Shown: positions 17,361-25,386 of the stretch, piece by piece
How the letters are laid out: every line of letters begins with the position of its first letter
Position numbering within the stretch: position 1 is the first letter of the stretch
Assembly (NCBI GenBank): GCA_036555035.1
Contig: DATBMB010000116.1
Location: 1-64,000 of the forward strand
DNA: 64,000 nt
Reading direction: 5' to 3'
Source: SG8-41 sp036555035
GTDB taxonomy: Bacteria > Pseudomonadota > Gammaproteobacteria > Burkholderiales > SG8-41
The notes under the pieces: generated by a model
The model's input: only the letters and a program-made list of their open reading frames with translations
What the model was told of the DNA's origin: nothing
The model's database searches: none
Made by a program: the position numbers and the translations under genes

Positions 17361-17389
17361 CCGCGCGGGCGCCTCCCGACTCCTTGCGC

Positions 17390-18232
17390 ATGGCCGACCT
17401 GCCTCCTATCGTTCTGGTGTTCGCCGCGACCGATCCGAGCGGCGGGGCGGGACTGCAGTCGGACATCATGACGTTGACCAGCATGGGCTGTCACCCGCTG
17501 TCGGTGGTGACCGCGATCACCATCCAGGACACCATGGGTGTGGACGACGTCAGCCCGATCGACGCCGAATGGGTCGCGGACCAGGCCCGCTGCGTGCTGG
17601 AGGACATGCCGGTCGCCGCGTTCAAGATCGGGCTGCTCGGAAACCTGGAGCAGATCGCGGTCATCGCGGAAGTGGTGTCCGACTATCCCGAGGTGCCGCT
17701 GGTGCTCGACCCCGTGCTCGCCTCCGGGCGCGGCGACGAGCTGGTCACGGAGGAGATGGTGGGCGCGCTGAAGGAGCTGCTCATCCCGCAGACCACGATC
17801 CTCACCCCCAACAGCCTGGAGGCGCGCCGGCTCGCCGGCGACGATCATGAAGAAGGCGGGGGTACCGATCTCGCCGAGTGCGCGAAGCGGATCATCGCGA
17901 GCGGGTGCGAGTACGTGCTCGTGACCGGCACCCACGAGAACACCTCCCAGGTCGTCAACACCCTCTACGGACAGAACGGCGTGGTGCGCAGCGATTCCTG
18001 GCCGCGCCTGCCGGGCTCCTACCACGGCTCGGGATGCACGCTCGCCTCCGCCATCGCCGCCACCATCGCCAACGGGCTCGAGGTGAGCGACGCGGTGAAG
18101 GACGCGCAGGAATACACCTGGCAGACGCTCAAGGCGGCGTTCCGGCCCGGCATGGGCCAGCACATCCCTGATCGCCTGTTCTGGGCGCGCGACGAAGGCG
18201 AGGGCGGCAGTGGCGGCGCCGGCGGGAAATAG
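17390..18232 (+). CDS. thiD: Hydroxymethylpyrimidine/phosphomethylpyrimidine kinase
   Basis: Phosphorylates HMP and HMP-P in thiamine synthesis. 280 residues with ATDPSGGAGLQSDI (substrate loop), TVVTAI-type strand VVTAITIQDT, VLDPVLASGRGDEL and the anion-hole and catalytic region GSYHGSGCTLASAIAA. The start is ATG 17390; a TTG six bases upstream is in frame but less likely. thiE follows 3 nt after the stop. No TPP-riboswitch motif was recognised in the short leader. Confidence 0.96.
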   Translation: MADLPPIVLVFAATDPSGGAGLQSDIMTLTSMGCHPLSVVTAITIQDTMGVDDVSPIDAEWVADQARCVLEDMPVAAFKIGLLGNLEQIAVIAEVVSDYPEVPLVLDPVLASGRGDELVTEEMVGALKELLIPQTTILTPNSLEARRLAGDDHEEGGGTDLAECAKRIIASGCEYVLVTGTHENTSQVVNTLYGQNGVVRSDSWPRLPGSYHGSGCTLASAIAATIANGLEVSDAVKDAQEYTWQTLKAAFRPGMGQHIPDRLFWARDEGEGGSGGAGGK

Positions 18233-18235
18233 AGC

Positions 18236-18883
18236 GTGACGCGCCGAATCTCCGGACTCTACGCCGTCACGCCCGAGCTCGCCGACACACCGGCTCTCGT
18301 CGCCGCGGCGGAAGCGGCGCTCGCCGGCGGCGCGAGGTTGCTGCAATACCGCAACAAGACCGCCGCCGCGGCATTGAGACTTTCGCAGGCGCGCGCGCTG
18401 CTCGCGCTGTGCCGGAAGTATCGCGTTCCACTCATCATCAACGACCGCCTCGACCTCGCCCTGGAGGTGCCCGCGGACGGCGTGCATCTCGGCGCGGATG
18501 ACGGCCCGCTCGCCACGGCGCGCGCGCGGCTCGGGCCGGCGAGGCTGCTCGGCGCCTCCTGTTACGACCGTCTTGAGGCTGCGCTGGAGGCCGAGCGTCT
18601 CGGCGCCGATTATGTCGCCTTCGGAAGTTTCTTCCCGTCCAGCGTCAAGCCGGGTGCGGTGCGCGCGCCGCTCGCCCTGCTGCGGGAAGCGAAGCGCCGC
18701 CTGTCGGTGCCGGTGGTGGCGATCGGCGGCATCACGCCCGACAATGCCCCACAGCTGATCGCGGCGGGCGCCGACAGCGTTGCCGTGATCTCCGCGCTGT
18801 TCGATGCGGACGACGTCACGATGGCCGCGCGCCGCTTCAGCGCGCTGTTCGCGGCCCGCGAGCCCGCCAACCGCGATGCGTAG
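18236..18883 (+). CDS. thiE: Thiamine-phosphate synthase
   Basis: Joins HMP-pyrophosphate and thiazole phosphate to thiamine phosphate. 215 residues starting at GTG 18236. TIM-barrel signatures are LYAVTPE, LLQYRNKT, INDRLDLALEVPADGVHLG, GSFFPSSVKPGA and AIGGITPDNAPQLIAAGADSV (phosphate-binding end). Between thiD and hemL, with gaps of 3 and 9 nt, so the three genes are likely one transcript. Confidence 0.95.
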   Translation: MTRRISGLYAVTPELADTPALVAAAEAALAGGARLLQYRNKTAAAALRLSQARALLALCRKYRVPLIINDRLDLALEVPADGVHLGADDGPLATARARLGPARLLGASCYDRLEAALEAERLGADYVAFGSFFPSSVKPGAVRAPLALLREAKRRLSVPVVAIGGITPDNAPQLIAAGADSVAVISALFDADDVTMAARRFSALFAAREPANRDA

Positions 18884-18892
18884 CCGGATGCG

Positions 18893-20176
18893 ATGAAGCG
18901 CAGCCAGGCACTCTTCCAGCGCGCCCAGCGCGTCATTCCGGGCGGCGTCAATTCGCCCGTGCGCGCGTTCGGCTCGGTGGGCGGCACGCCGCCCTTCATC
19001 CAGCGCGGCCGCGGTGCCCAGGTCTGGGACGCCGACGGCCGCGCCTACATCGATTACGTCGGCTCGTGGGGTCCGCTCATCGCCGGCCACGCCCACCCCG
19101 AAGTCCTCGCCGCCGTGCAGCAGGCGGCCGAGCGCGGGCTCTCCTTCGGTGCTCCCACCGAGCGGGAAGTCGAGCTGGCGGAGCTCATCGGCCGGCTCGT
19201 CCCTTCCCTCGAGCAGGTGCGGCTCACGTGCTCCGGGACCGAGGCGACCATGACCGCGATCCGCCTTGCACGCGGCCACACGGGCCGGCACAAGATCGTC
19301 AAGTTCGAGGGCTGCTATCACGGCCACGCCGATGCGCTGCTCGTGAAAGCCGGCTCCGGCGCGCTCACCTTCGGGCAGCCGTCCTCCGCCGGCGTGCCCC
19401 CAGCCACGGTCGCCGATACGCTGGTGCTTGAGTACAACAACGTCAGCGCGCTGGAGCAGGCCTTCGAGCGCGAGGGGGCTGCGATCGCCGCCGTCATCGT
19501 GGAACCGGTCGCCGGCAACATGAATCTCGTGGTCCCGCGCCCGGGCTTCCTCGAGACCTTGCGCGCGCTGTGCACGCGCCATGGCGCGCTCCTCATCTTC
19601 GACGAGGTGATGACCGGCTTCCGCGTCGCGCTCGGGGGCGCGCAGGCGCTCTATGGCGTGAAGCCGGACCTGACCACGCTGGGCAAGGTCATAGGCGGGG
19701 GCTTGCCGGTCGGCGCCTTCGGCGGGCGCCGCGACATCATGCGGGGGATCGCGCCGCTCGGGCCCGTCTACCAGGCAGGCACGCTCTCCGGCAATCCGGT
19801 CGCCGTCGCAGCGGGGCTCGCCACGCTCAAGCTCGCACAGGCGGCCGGTTTCTATGACCGGCTGACCGCTGGGACCCGCGCGCTGTGTGACGGGATGATG
19901 CGCGCCGCACAGGGAGAGGGTATCCCGTTCTCGGCGGCAAGCGTCGGGGGGATGTTCGGCATCTTCTTCCGGGAGACGCCACCCACGGGCTTTTCCGAAG
20001 TCATGCAATGCGACCGGGAGGCGTTCAACCGCTTCTTCCACGCCATGCTTGCCGCCGGGATCTATCTTGCGCCCTCGGCGTACGAGGCGGGATTCGTCTC
20101 CTCCGCCCACGGGGAGGCAGAGATCGAGCGCACGGTCAGCGCCGCACGAAAGGTCTTTGCAGAGCTGAAAGCCTGA
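18893..20176 (+). CDS. hemL: Glutamate-1-semialdehyde 2,1-aminomutase
   Basis: PLP enzyme that makes 5-aminolevulinate in the C5 tetrapyrrole pathway. 427 residues. Motifs: GGVNSPVRAF at the N-terminus, GSWGPLIAGHAHP, CSGTEATMTAIRLAR, FDEVMTGFR (cofactor Asp) and LGKVIGGGLPVGAFGG with the PLP-binding Lys (about residue 265). Third gene after thiD-thiE. Together with hemB, hemE and hemF elsewhere in the window it indicates a complete aerobic haem route starting from glutamyl-tRNA. Confidence 0.97.
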   Translation: MKRSQALFQRAQRVIPGGVNSPVRAFGSVGGTPPFIQRGRGAQVWDADGRAYIDYVGSWGPLIAGHAHPEVLAAVQQAAERGLSFGAPTEREVELAELIGRLVPSLEQVRLTCSGTEATMTAIRLARGHTGRHKIVKFEGCYHGHADALLVKAGSGALTFGQPSSAGVPPATVADTLVLEYNNVSALEQAFEREGAAIAAVIVEPVAGNMNLVVPRPGFLETLRALCTRHGALLIFDEVMTGFRVALGGAQALYGVKPDLTTLGKVIGGGLPVGAFGGRRDIMRGIAPLGPVYQAGTLSGNPVAVAAGLATLKLAQAAGFYDRLTAGTRALCDGMMRAAQGEGIPFSAASVGGMFGIFFRETPPTGFSEVMQCDREAFNRFFHAMLAAGIYLAPSAYEAGFVSSAHGEAEIERTVSAARKVFAELKA

Positions 20177-20212
20177 GGATCGCCCTGTCGCCTCGGGAGA
20201 TGCGGCCCGCGA

Positions 20213-20848
20213 TCACCGCAGGCCGGCGATGTATTCGGCGACCGCCGCGATCTCCCGGTCGGAGAGCTTCTCGGCCACGGCGCGCATCATGCGATTCGGA
20301 TCGTTCGCGCGCTCCCCGGCACGAAACGCCCGCAGCTGGGCGGCGGTGTATTCGGCAAACTGTCCCGCCAGGCGCGGAAACTGCGCCGGGATGCCGCTGC
20401 CATTTGGCCCGTGGCACGCCGTGCAGGCCGCGACGCTCTTCGCCGGGACGCCGCCGCGGTAGATCGCCTGGCCGAGCCGGACGAGGTCCGGGTCGCGCGC
20501 GGCGCGCAGCCTGGGTTTCTGCAGCTCGAAATAGGCCGCGAGGCCGCGCAACTCCTCGCCCGAGAGGTTCGCCACCATGCCGGCCATCACCGCATTCACG
20601 CGCTCGGCGGGCTTGCCGTTGCGCGGCCGGAAGTTCTGGAGTTGCTTCAGCGTGTAATCGGCATGCTGGCCGGCGAGCACCGGGTTGACAGGGAGCGTGC
20701 TGTTCCCGTCCTCGGAATGGCAGGACGCGCATACCTTCACGACGATCTCGCGTGCCGGCGCGGTGTCCGCCGGGGGCAACACCTGGGGGAGCGCCACGGC
20801 CGGAACGAACACACCCGCGCCAAGCATCAGGAGCCACCAGGATTTCAT
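20213..20848 (-). CDS. Di-haem cytochrome c4-like periplasmic protein
   Basis: Periplasmic electron carrier of 211 residues with a signal peptide (MKSWWLLMLGAGVFVPAVA) and two haem c sites, CASCH at 40-44 and CTACH at 142-146, each followed by a repeated PxLAGQ-x-Y-L motif (NPVLAGQHADYT and FPRLAGQFAEYT) and a Met-bearing segment (NAVMAGM, NRMMRAV) for the sixth ligand. Two related domains and this length match cytochrome c4, which donates electrons to terminal oxidases. The start at 20848 is set by the signal peptide. Convergent with hemL across 36 bp. Confidence 0.92.
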   Translation of the reverse strand: MKSWWLLMLGAGVFVPAVALPQVLPPADTAPAREIVVKVCASCHSEDGNSTLPVNPVLAGQHADYTLKQLQNFRPRNGKPAERVNAVMAGMVANLSGEELRGLAAYFELQKPRLRAARDPDLVRLGQAIYRGGVPAKSVAACTACHGPNGSGIPAQFPRLAGQFAEYTAAQLRAFRAGERANDPNRMMRAVAEKLSDREIAAVAEYIAGLR

Positions 20849-20892
20849 GCCGGGTCCGCTGTTTTCACGTGTCGTTTCGAGGGCGGCGCTAT

Positions 20893-20898
20893 TGTATA
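20893..20898 (-). promoter_or_regulatory. Putative extended -10 for the cytochrome c4-like gene
   Basis: On the minus strand the sequence reads TGCTATACAAT, an extended -10 (TGnTATACA), 44 nt before the ATG. The expected -35 position carries CTGGCG, a weak match. The rest of the 362-bp gap up to hemB holds GC-rich sequence (20900-21030) and the candidate small RNA. Confidence 0.35.
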
Positions 20899-21030
20899 GC
20901 AGGCGCCGCTGCGCACGCCAGTTTCGGGCGCGATAACAATGACCTAGGCGATGTTGCCCGGTTGTTCGCCGGCGCTGGCCGGGTGATCGCGCCAGAATCG
21001 CGCGCGCGCTGACGCGCAGAACAACAGCAA

Positions 21031-21067
21031 TAAAAAACCCCCGGTTAAAGGGGAGTAAAACCGGGGG
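21031..21067 (-). terminator. Rho-independent terminator on the minus strand upstream of hemB
   Basis: Perfect 9-bp stem CCCCCGGTT/AACCGGGGG (21059-21067 with 21038-21046), 12-nt loop, followed on the minus strand by six T. It ends the candidate small RNA and is oriented away from hemB. It would also shield the cytochrome gene from read-through. Confidence 0.75.
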
Positions 21068-21142
21068 CAAAAGCCTTAATAAGGATTAAGGCCCCCGCTC
21101 AGGGAGGAGAAGCGGGAGACGACTCAACATCGTCTGCATGCT
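21031..21142 (-). ncRNA. Candidate small RNA with four consecutive hairpins and an anti-Shine-Dalgarno loop
   Basis: Read on the minus strand, four hairpins abut one another: AGACGA/TCGTCT (21130-21135 with 21117-21122); CCCGCT/AGCGGG (21111-21116 with 21094-21099) exposing the 11-nt loop TCTCCTCCCTG; GCCTTAAT/ATTAAGGC with a 4-nt loop (21073-21092); and a 9-bp terminator stem followed by TTTTTT. A -10-like TATAAG (21149-21154) would place the start near 21142, giving about 110 nt. No protein-coding gene on this strand could use this terminator. The CU-rich loop complementary to ribosome-binding sites recalls regulatory RNAs with CCUCCUCCC loops. The -35 is poor, and no expression evidence exists here. 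Confidence 0.55.
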
Positions 21143-21210
21143 GTGACGCTTATAATGGCCCGGAGTTCCCCTCGGACCCTAAATGTTACTGCCATCAAGA
21201 GGTTAGGCTT

Positions 21211-22218
21211 ATGCAGCTCTACGGGAGGTTTCCCCAGCGGCGCATGCGCCGCATGCGGCGCGACGCGTTCTCGCGCCGGCTGCGGCGCGAGCATCGGCTG
21301 ACGACGGATGACCTCATCTATCCCATTTTCGTGATCGAGGGCAGGAACCGCAGCGAGCCGGTGCCGTCGATGCCGGGCATCCGGCGCCACACCGTCGACC
21401 GCCTGCTCGCGCACGCCGAGCAGTGCGCGCGCCTCGGTATCCCGGCCGTCGCGGTGTTTCCCCTGATTCCCCGGGAGCTCAAGTCGGCCGACGGGCGCGA
21501 GGCCATCAATCCCAAGGGGCTGGTGCCGCGCGCGGTGGCGGCGCTGAAGAAGCGCTTCCCCGAGCTCGGCGTGATCACCGACGTTGCGCTCGACCCCTAC
21601 ACCACGCACGGCCATGACGGCGTGATCGACCGGGGGGGCCACATACTGAACGACGAAACGATTGCGATCCTCGAGAAGCAGGCCGTGGTGTGCGCCGCGT
21701 CCGGCGTGGACGTGGTAGCGCCTTCGGACATGATGGATGGTCGCATCGGCGCGATCCGCGGCGCGCTCGACCGCAACAAGTTCATCCACACCCGGATCCT
21801 CGCCTACTCGGCGAAATACGCATCGGTGCTTTACGCGCCGTTTCGCGACGCCGTCGGCTCCGCCAGGAGCCTGGGGCGCGGCACCAAGCACGCCTACCAG
21901 ATGGATTACGCCAACTCCGACGAGGCGTTGTGGGAGGTCGCGCTCGACCTCGAGGAAGGCGCGGACATGGTGATGGTGAAGCCCGGGCTGCCCTATCTCG
22001 ACATCGTGCGGCGGGTGAAGGAGCAGTTCCGGGCGCCCACGTATGCCTACCAGGTGAGCGGCGAATACTCGATGATCAAGGCCGCAGCCGCGCGCGGCTG
22101 GCTGGATGAGCGCGACTGCGTGATGGAGACGCTCACCGCGTTCAAGCGCGCCGGCGCCGACGGGATCCTGACCTACTTCGCACTCGATGCCGCGGGCTGG
22201 CTCAAAGCAGGCAGCTGA
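21211..22218 (+). CDS. hemB: Delta-aminolevulinic acid dehydratase (porphobilinogen synthase)
   Basis: Condenses two 5-aminolevulinates into porphobilinogen. 335 residues. The metal-site segment reads DVALDPYTTHGHDG, with Asp/Ala where zinc-dependent enzymes have cysteines, which indicates the magnesium-type class as in pseudomonads. Active-site lysines lie in ILAYSAKYAS and MVMVKPGLPYLD. A Shine-Dalgarno AGAGGT is 9 nt upstream; TATAAT at 21151-21156 is a possible -10. The stop codon is immediately followed by the stop of the convergent gene. Confidence 0.97.
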   Translation: MQLYGRFPQRRMRRMRRDAFSRRLRREHRLTTDDLIYPIFVIEGRNRSEPVPSMPGIRRHTVDRLLAHAEQCARLGIPAVAVFPLIPRELKSADGREAINPKGLVPRAVAALKKRFPELGVITDVALDPYTTHGHDGVIDRGGHILNDETIAILEKQAVVCAASGVDVVAPSDMMDGRIGAIRGALDRNKFIHTRILAYSAKYASVLYAPFRDAVGSARSLGRGTKHAYQMDYANSDEALWEVALDLEEGADMVMVKPGLPYLDIVRRVKEQFRAPTYAYQVSGEYSMIKAAAARGWLDERDCVMETLTAFKRAGADGILTYFALDAAGWLKAGS

Positions 22219-22821
22219 TCACGCTTCGGCCAGGAGTTGTTCCACGGCCAGTAACTTGGCGCGCTCGATGCTCTTGCCGTCCGGGCTCGTCCTGAGCGGC
22301 CCGCGCAGATCGAGCATCGAGAGCACCGTCAGCTCGATGTCGATACCCTGGTCGCTCACGGTGTAGACCGGCACCGTGCGCATCTCGTCTCCCGAATACA
22401 GCCGGCTCTGCGCCGTCCGGTACGGGATGCCCCGGTCGATGAGATAGAGCTCGACGGCTTTCTCGTTGTCGGTAAAGAGCTGCAGATTGACATCGGCATA
22501 CTTCCCCGCATTGCCGTTCAAGACGGAGCCCGTCAGATAGGGATTGAACCGGGCGAGCTCCCGCATCGCGCGCACCGCGGTCTCGAGCAACCCGCGCCAC
22601 CGCTCCCGGTGCGCTTCCGGGTGATAGATCTGCCGATAGGTGCGCAGCGCCTCGTCGATCTCCTCGTTCCCCGGGAGCTCCCGCGTGTCCGGCTCGCCGG
22701 CCTGGCGCGCCGCCTTGCGCTTGGCGAGCGCGTAATCCTCGATGCCGTCCTCGGCCATCAGCCGCGCCGCCAGATAGGCAATGTGGCTGCGGCGGTCGTT
22801 GCGGCCGGTGTCCTTCGCCAT
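22219..22821 (-). CDS. Conserved betaproteobacterial protein with nucleotidyltransferase-like motif
   Basis: 200 residues of a family I know only as conserved hypothetical in betaproteobacteria (some annotations wrongly call it a MurC-like ligase). The central segment FNPYLTGSVLNG with G98-S99, followed by YADVNLQLF at 109-117, resembles the GS...DxD core of minimal nucleotidyltransferases, but the second acidic position here is Asn112, so catalysis by the usual two-metal mechanism is doubtful. The N-terminus (AYLAARLMAEDGIEDYALAKRKAARQ) looks helical. It starts 8 nt after mrcA on the same strand. Function unknown; a role linked to PBP1a is only suggested by position. Confidence 0.8.
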   Translation of the reverse strand: MAKDTGRNDRRSHIAYLAARLMAEDGIEDYALAKRKAARQAGEPDTRELPGNEEIDEALRTYRQIYHPEAHRERWRGLLETAVRAMRELARFNPYLTGSVLNGNAGKYADVNLQLFTDNEKAVELYLIDRGIPYRTAQSRLYSGDEMRTVPVYTVSDQGIDIELTVLSMLDLRGPLRTSPDGKSIERAKLLAVEQLLAEA

Positions 22822-22829
22822 CGGCGGCT

Positions 22830-25151
22830 CTAGAACAGCTGGTTGCGCACCTCTTCCGGGCGCTCCCCGCCGAGCACGCCGCCGACCAGCGTTTCCTGCG
22901 CCGGCGGCACGAACTCCTGGTAGAAGTAATCGACGATGCCCGCCTGCGCATCGGCGAGGCGCAGCCCCGTGTCGGGGTTCACGTGCAGCGCGACCACCCC
23001 CTCGGGCGGAATCAGCGGCTGCTCCGGGATGCCCTCCAGCACGGTTCCCATGTAGGCCATCCAGATCGGCAGCGCCGCCTGGGCCCCGGTCTCGTTGCGC
23101 CCGAGCGAATGGGGCGTATCGAAGCCGATCCAGGCCACCGCCACCAGCTCGGACACGGAGCCGCAGAACCAGGCATCGAGGAACTCGTTGGTCGTGCCGG
23201 TCTTGCCCGCGATGTCGCTGCGCCCGAGCTTCAGGGCGCGCGCGCCGGTGCCCGTGCGCATCACGTCGCGCATGATCGTCGTCATGATGAAGGCATTGCG
23301 TTCGTCGATGACGCGCTCTGCGCCCGCCCCCGCCGCCTTGGGGTCCGCCGCCAGCAAGACGTTGCCCTTGGCGTCCTCCACCCGCTCGATGAAGTACGGC
23401 GTCACGCGGTAGCCGCCGTTGGCGAACACCCCGTAGGCCGTGAGCATTTGCAGCGGCGTGGCGCTGCCGGCCCCGAGCGCCATCGTGAGATACGGCGGAT
23501 GCAGCTTGGGATCGAACCCGAAGCGCGCGACGTAGTCCTGCGCATACTGCGGCGTGATCGCCTGCAGGATGCGCACCGACACGAGGTTCTTTGACTTGGT
23601 GAGCGCCGTGCGCAGGCGCATCGGCCCCTCGAACTTGCCGTCAAAATTCTTCGGCTCCCACAGCTCCGAGCCGGTCTGCGCCGCGGTGAACGTGAGCGGC
23701 GCGTCGTTGATGACGGTCGCGGCGGTGAAGCCCTTCTCGAGCGCGGCCGAGTAGATAAACGGCTTGAAGCTCGATCCCGGCTGGCGCAGCGCCTGCGTGA
23801 CGTGGTTGTACTGATTGCGCCCGAAGTCGAAGCCTCCGACGAGCGCCCGTATCGCCCCGTCGCGCGGGTCCATCGAAACGAGGGAGGCTTCGACCGCCGG
23901 AAGCTGGGTGATCTGCCACCGGCCCTTCTCGTCGCGCTGCACGCGGATGATGGCGCCGCGGCGGATGCGCTGGGCAGGGCTTGCCTTGTCACCCAGCGCG
24001 CGGGACGCGAATTTCAGCCCTTCGTCGCGGATCTCCACCCATTCGCCACCCCTGCGGTACGCCCGCACCAGCCGCGTGCTCGCTTCCGCCACGACTGCGG
24101 CGTAGATATCGTCGCTGTCGGTGGTCTCCTGCAGCGCGTCCTCGAGCGCCTCCTCACTCGGCTTTTCCGGGAGCTCGGCGTAGCCTTCGGGCCCGCGGTA
24201 GCCATGGCGCCGGTCGTACTCCCGGACGCCATGGCGCGTCGCCGCATACGCCACTTCCTGGTGGGAGACGCGAAGGGTGGTGTAGACGCGAAGGCCCCGC
24301 GCATAGGCCTCATCCTGGTAGCGCTCGTAGAGCACCTGGCGCACCATCTCGGCAAAGTGCTCGGCGTGGACGGGGAACTCGTTCGCCTCCTTCTTCACCG
24401 TGATGGCCTGCTCGCCGGCGGCGGCGAACTCCTCCTCCGAGATCATCTGCAGCTCGCGCATCCGCCGCAGGACGTACTGCTGCCGGAACTTGGCGCGCTT
24501 GAAGTTCGCAATCGGGTTGTAGCGCGAGGGCGCCTTGGGCAGCCCGGCGAGCATCGCGGACTCGGCGAGGTTCAGCTCACCGAGCCGCTTCCCGAAATAG
24601 GTCTGCGCCGCCGCCGCGAAGCCGTAGGTGCGCTGGCCCAGATAGATCTGGTTGATGTAGAGCTCGAGAATCTGGTCCTTGGTGAGATTGGACTCGATCT
24701 TGAAGGCAAGCAGCACTTCGTTGAACTTGCGGGCGAGCGTCCGTTCCTTGGACAGGAAGAAATTGCGCGCGACCTGCATGGTGATGGTCGAGGCGCCCTG
24801 GCGCACGCCGCCGGAGATGAAATTGGAGAACGCGGCGCGCGCAACGCCGAGGTAATCGACGCCGCTGTGCTGGTAGAAGCGCTCGTCCTCGGCCGCCAGG
24901 ATGGCCTGGGTGAGCGGCTGCGGAACATCCGCGATCCGCACCAGCGCCCGGCGCTCCTCGCCGAACTCCGCGATCAGCCTGCCCTCGGCGCTGAAAACGC
25001 GCAGCGGAATCTTCGGCTGGTAGTCAGTGAGCGTTTCGAGCGAAGGCAGGCCGGGGTAGATGATCACCGCGACAAACGCGGTGAGCAGCATGCACGCGAG
25101 CGCGCCCGAGATCGCCAGCGCGATCGGGAAGGTCCACCAACGATTCGACAT
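22830..25151 (-). CDS. mrcA: Penicillin-binding protein 1A (class A)
   Basis: Bifunctional glycosyltransferase/transpeptidase for peptidoglycan. 773 residues: membrane anchor about 11-33; glycosyltransferase domain with AILAAEDERFYQHSGVD and GASTITMQVARNFFLS; OB-like insert; transpeptidase with SSFKP (catalytic Ser), SKN and KTGTTNE. The leader holds a strong hairpin (25173-25198). Divergent from pilMNOPQ, a common arrangement in proteobacteria. The downstream nucleotidyltransferase-like gene is probably co-transcribed. Confidence 0.97.
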   Translation of the reverse strand: MSNRWWTFPIALAISGALACMLLTAFVAVIIYPGLPSLETLTDYQPKIPLRVFSAEGRLIAEFGEERRALVRIADVPQPLTQAILAAEDERFYQHSGVDYLGVARAAFSNFISGGVRQGASTITMQVARNFFLSKERTLARKFNEVLLAFKIESNLTKDQILELYINQIYLGQRTYGFAAAAQTYFGKRLGELNLAESAMLAGLPKAPSRYNPIANFKRAKFRQQYVLRRMRELQMISEEEFAAAGEQAITVKKEANEFPVHAEHFAEMVRQVLYERYQDEAYARGLRVYTTLRVSHQEVAYAATRHGVREYDRRHGYRGPEGYAELPEKPSEEALEDALQETTDSDDIYAAVVAEASTRLVRAYRRGGEWVEIRDEGLKFASRALGDKASPAQRIRRGAIIRVQRDEKGRWQITQLPAVEASLVSMDPRDGAIRALVGGFDFGRNQYNHVTQALRQPGSSFKPFIYSAALEKGFTAATVINDAPLTFTAAQTGSELWEPKNFDGKFEGPMRLRTALTKSKNLVSVRILQAITPQYAQDYVARFGFDPKLHPPYLTMALGAGSATPLQMLTAYGVFANGGYRVTPYFIERVEDAKGNVLLAADPKAAGAGAERVIDERNAFIMTTIMRDVMRTGTGARALKLGRSDIAGKTGTTNEFLDAWFCGSVSELVAVAWIGFDTPHSLGRNETGAQAALPIWMAYMGTVLEGIPEQPLIPPEGVVALHVNPDTGLRLADAQAGIVDYFYQEFVPPAQETLVGGVLGGERPEEVRNQLF

Positions 25152-25172
25152 GTAAATGAAGCGCTTAAATTA

Positions 25173-25209
25173 GATCTGTTGCGCGATTGCAACAGATCCG
25201 GAATTCCGG
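25173..25209. repeat. Inverted repeat in the mrcA leader
   Basis: GATCTGTTGC (25173-25182) and GCAACAGATC (25189-25198) form a perfect 10-bp stem with a 6-nt loop; it abuts the 12-base palindrome CCGGAATTCCGG (25198-25209). It ends 21 nt from the mrcA start codon, so in mRNA it would lie just before the ribosome-binding region. No T-tract follows, so termination is unlikely. Confidence 0.6.
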
Positions 25210-25277
25210 AGCTGCAGGGTGAAACCTGCCACGGTGCGCGAACTCGCTGCAGTGTAAGCTATATTTAGTGTCTCGCC

Positions 25278-25306
25278 ATTATATGACCGGTTCCCCGTGC
25301 AGCGAA
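25278..25306 (-). promoter_or_regulatory. Putative promoter for mrcA
   Basis: Minus strand: TATAAT at 25278-25283 with TTCGCT at 25301-25306, spacing 17 bp. It would give a leader of about 120 nt that includes the 25173-25209 hairpin. The -10 is perfect and the -35 weak. Confidence 0.4.
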
Positions 25307-25321
25307 AAGTGGTGAAAACGC

Positions 25322-25350
25322 TTTACAGCCAAGGGAGTTGTTGCTAGCAT
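25322..25350 (+). promoter_or_regulatory. Putative promoter for pilMNOPQ
   Basis: Plus strand: TTTACA (25322-25327) and TAGCAT (25345-25350) with 17-bp spacing, ending 36 nt before the pilM ATG. The match is 5 of 6 and 4 of 6 to the sigma-70 consensus. No sigma-54 type GG-N10-GC site was seen. Confidence 0.4.
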
Positions 25351-25386
25351 CTCATGTAAACTGTGGGATTGTGTCCCCATTAACTT

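Noticed and set aside
17309..17389. TPP riboswitch before thiD
   Set aside because: The gap is 81 bp and lacks the conserved THI-box motifs.
17309..20110. Large minus-strand extension upstream of rubredoxin opposite thiD, thiE and hemL
   Set aside because: Only the last 62 codons are rubredoxin; the remainder is antisense shadow.
22216..22221. Convergent stop codons of hemB and the nucleotidyltransferase-like gene with zero spacing (TGATCA)
   Set aside because: Striking but common in compact genomes; no hairpin or other signal accompanies it.
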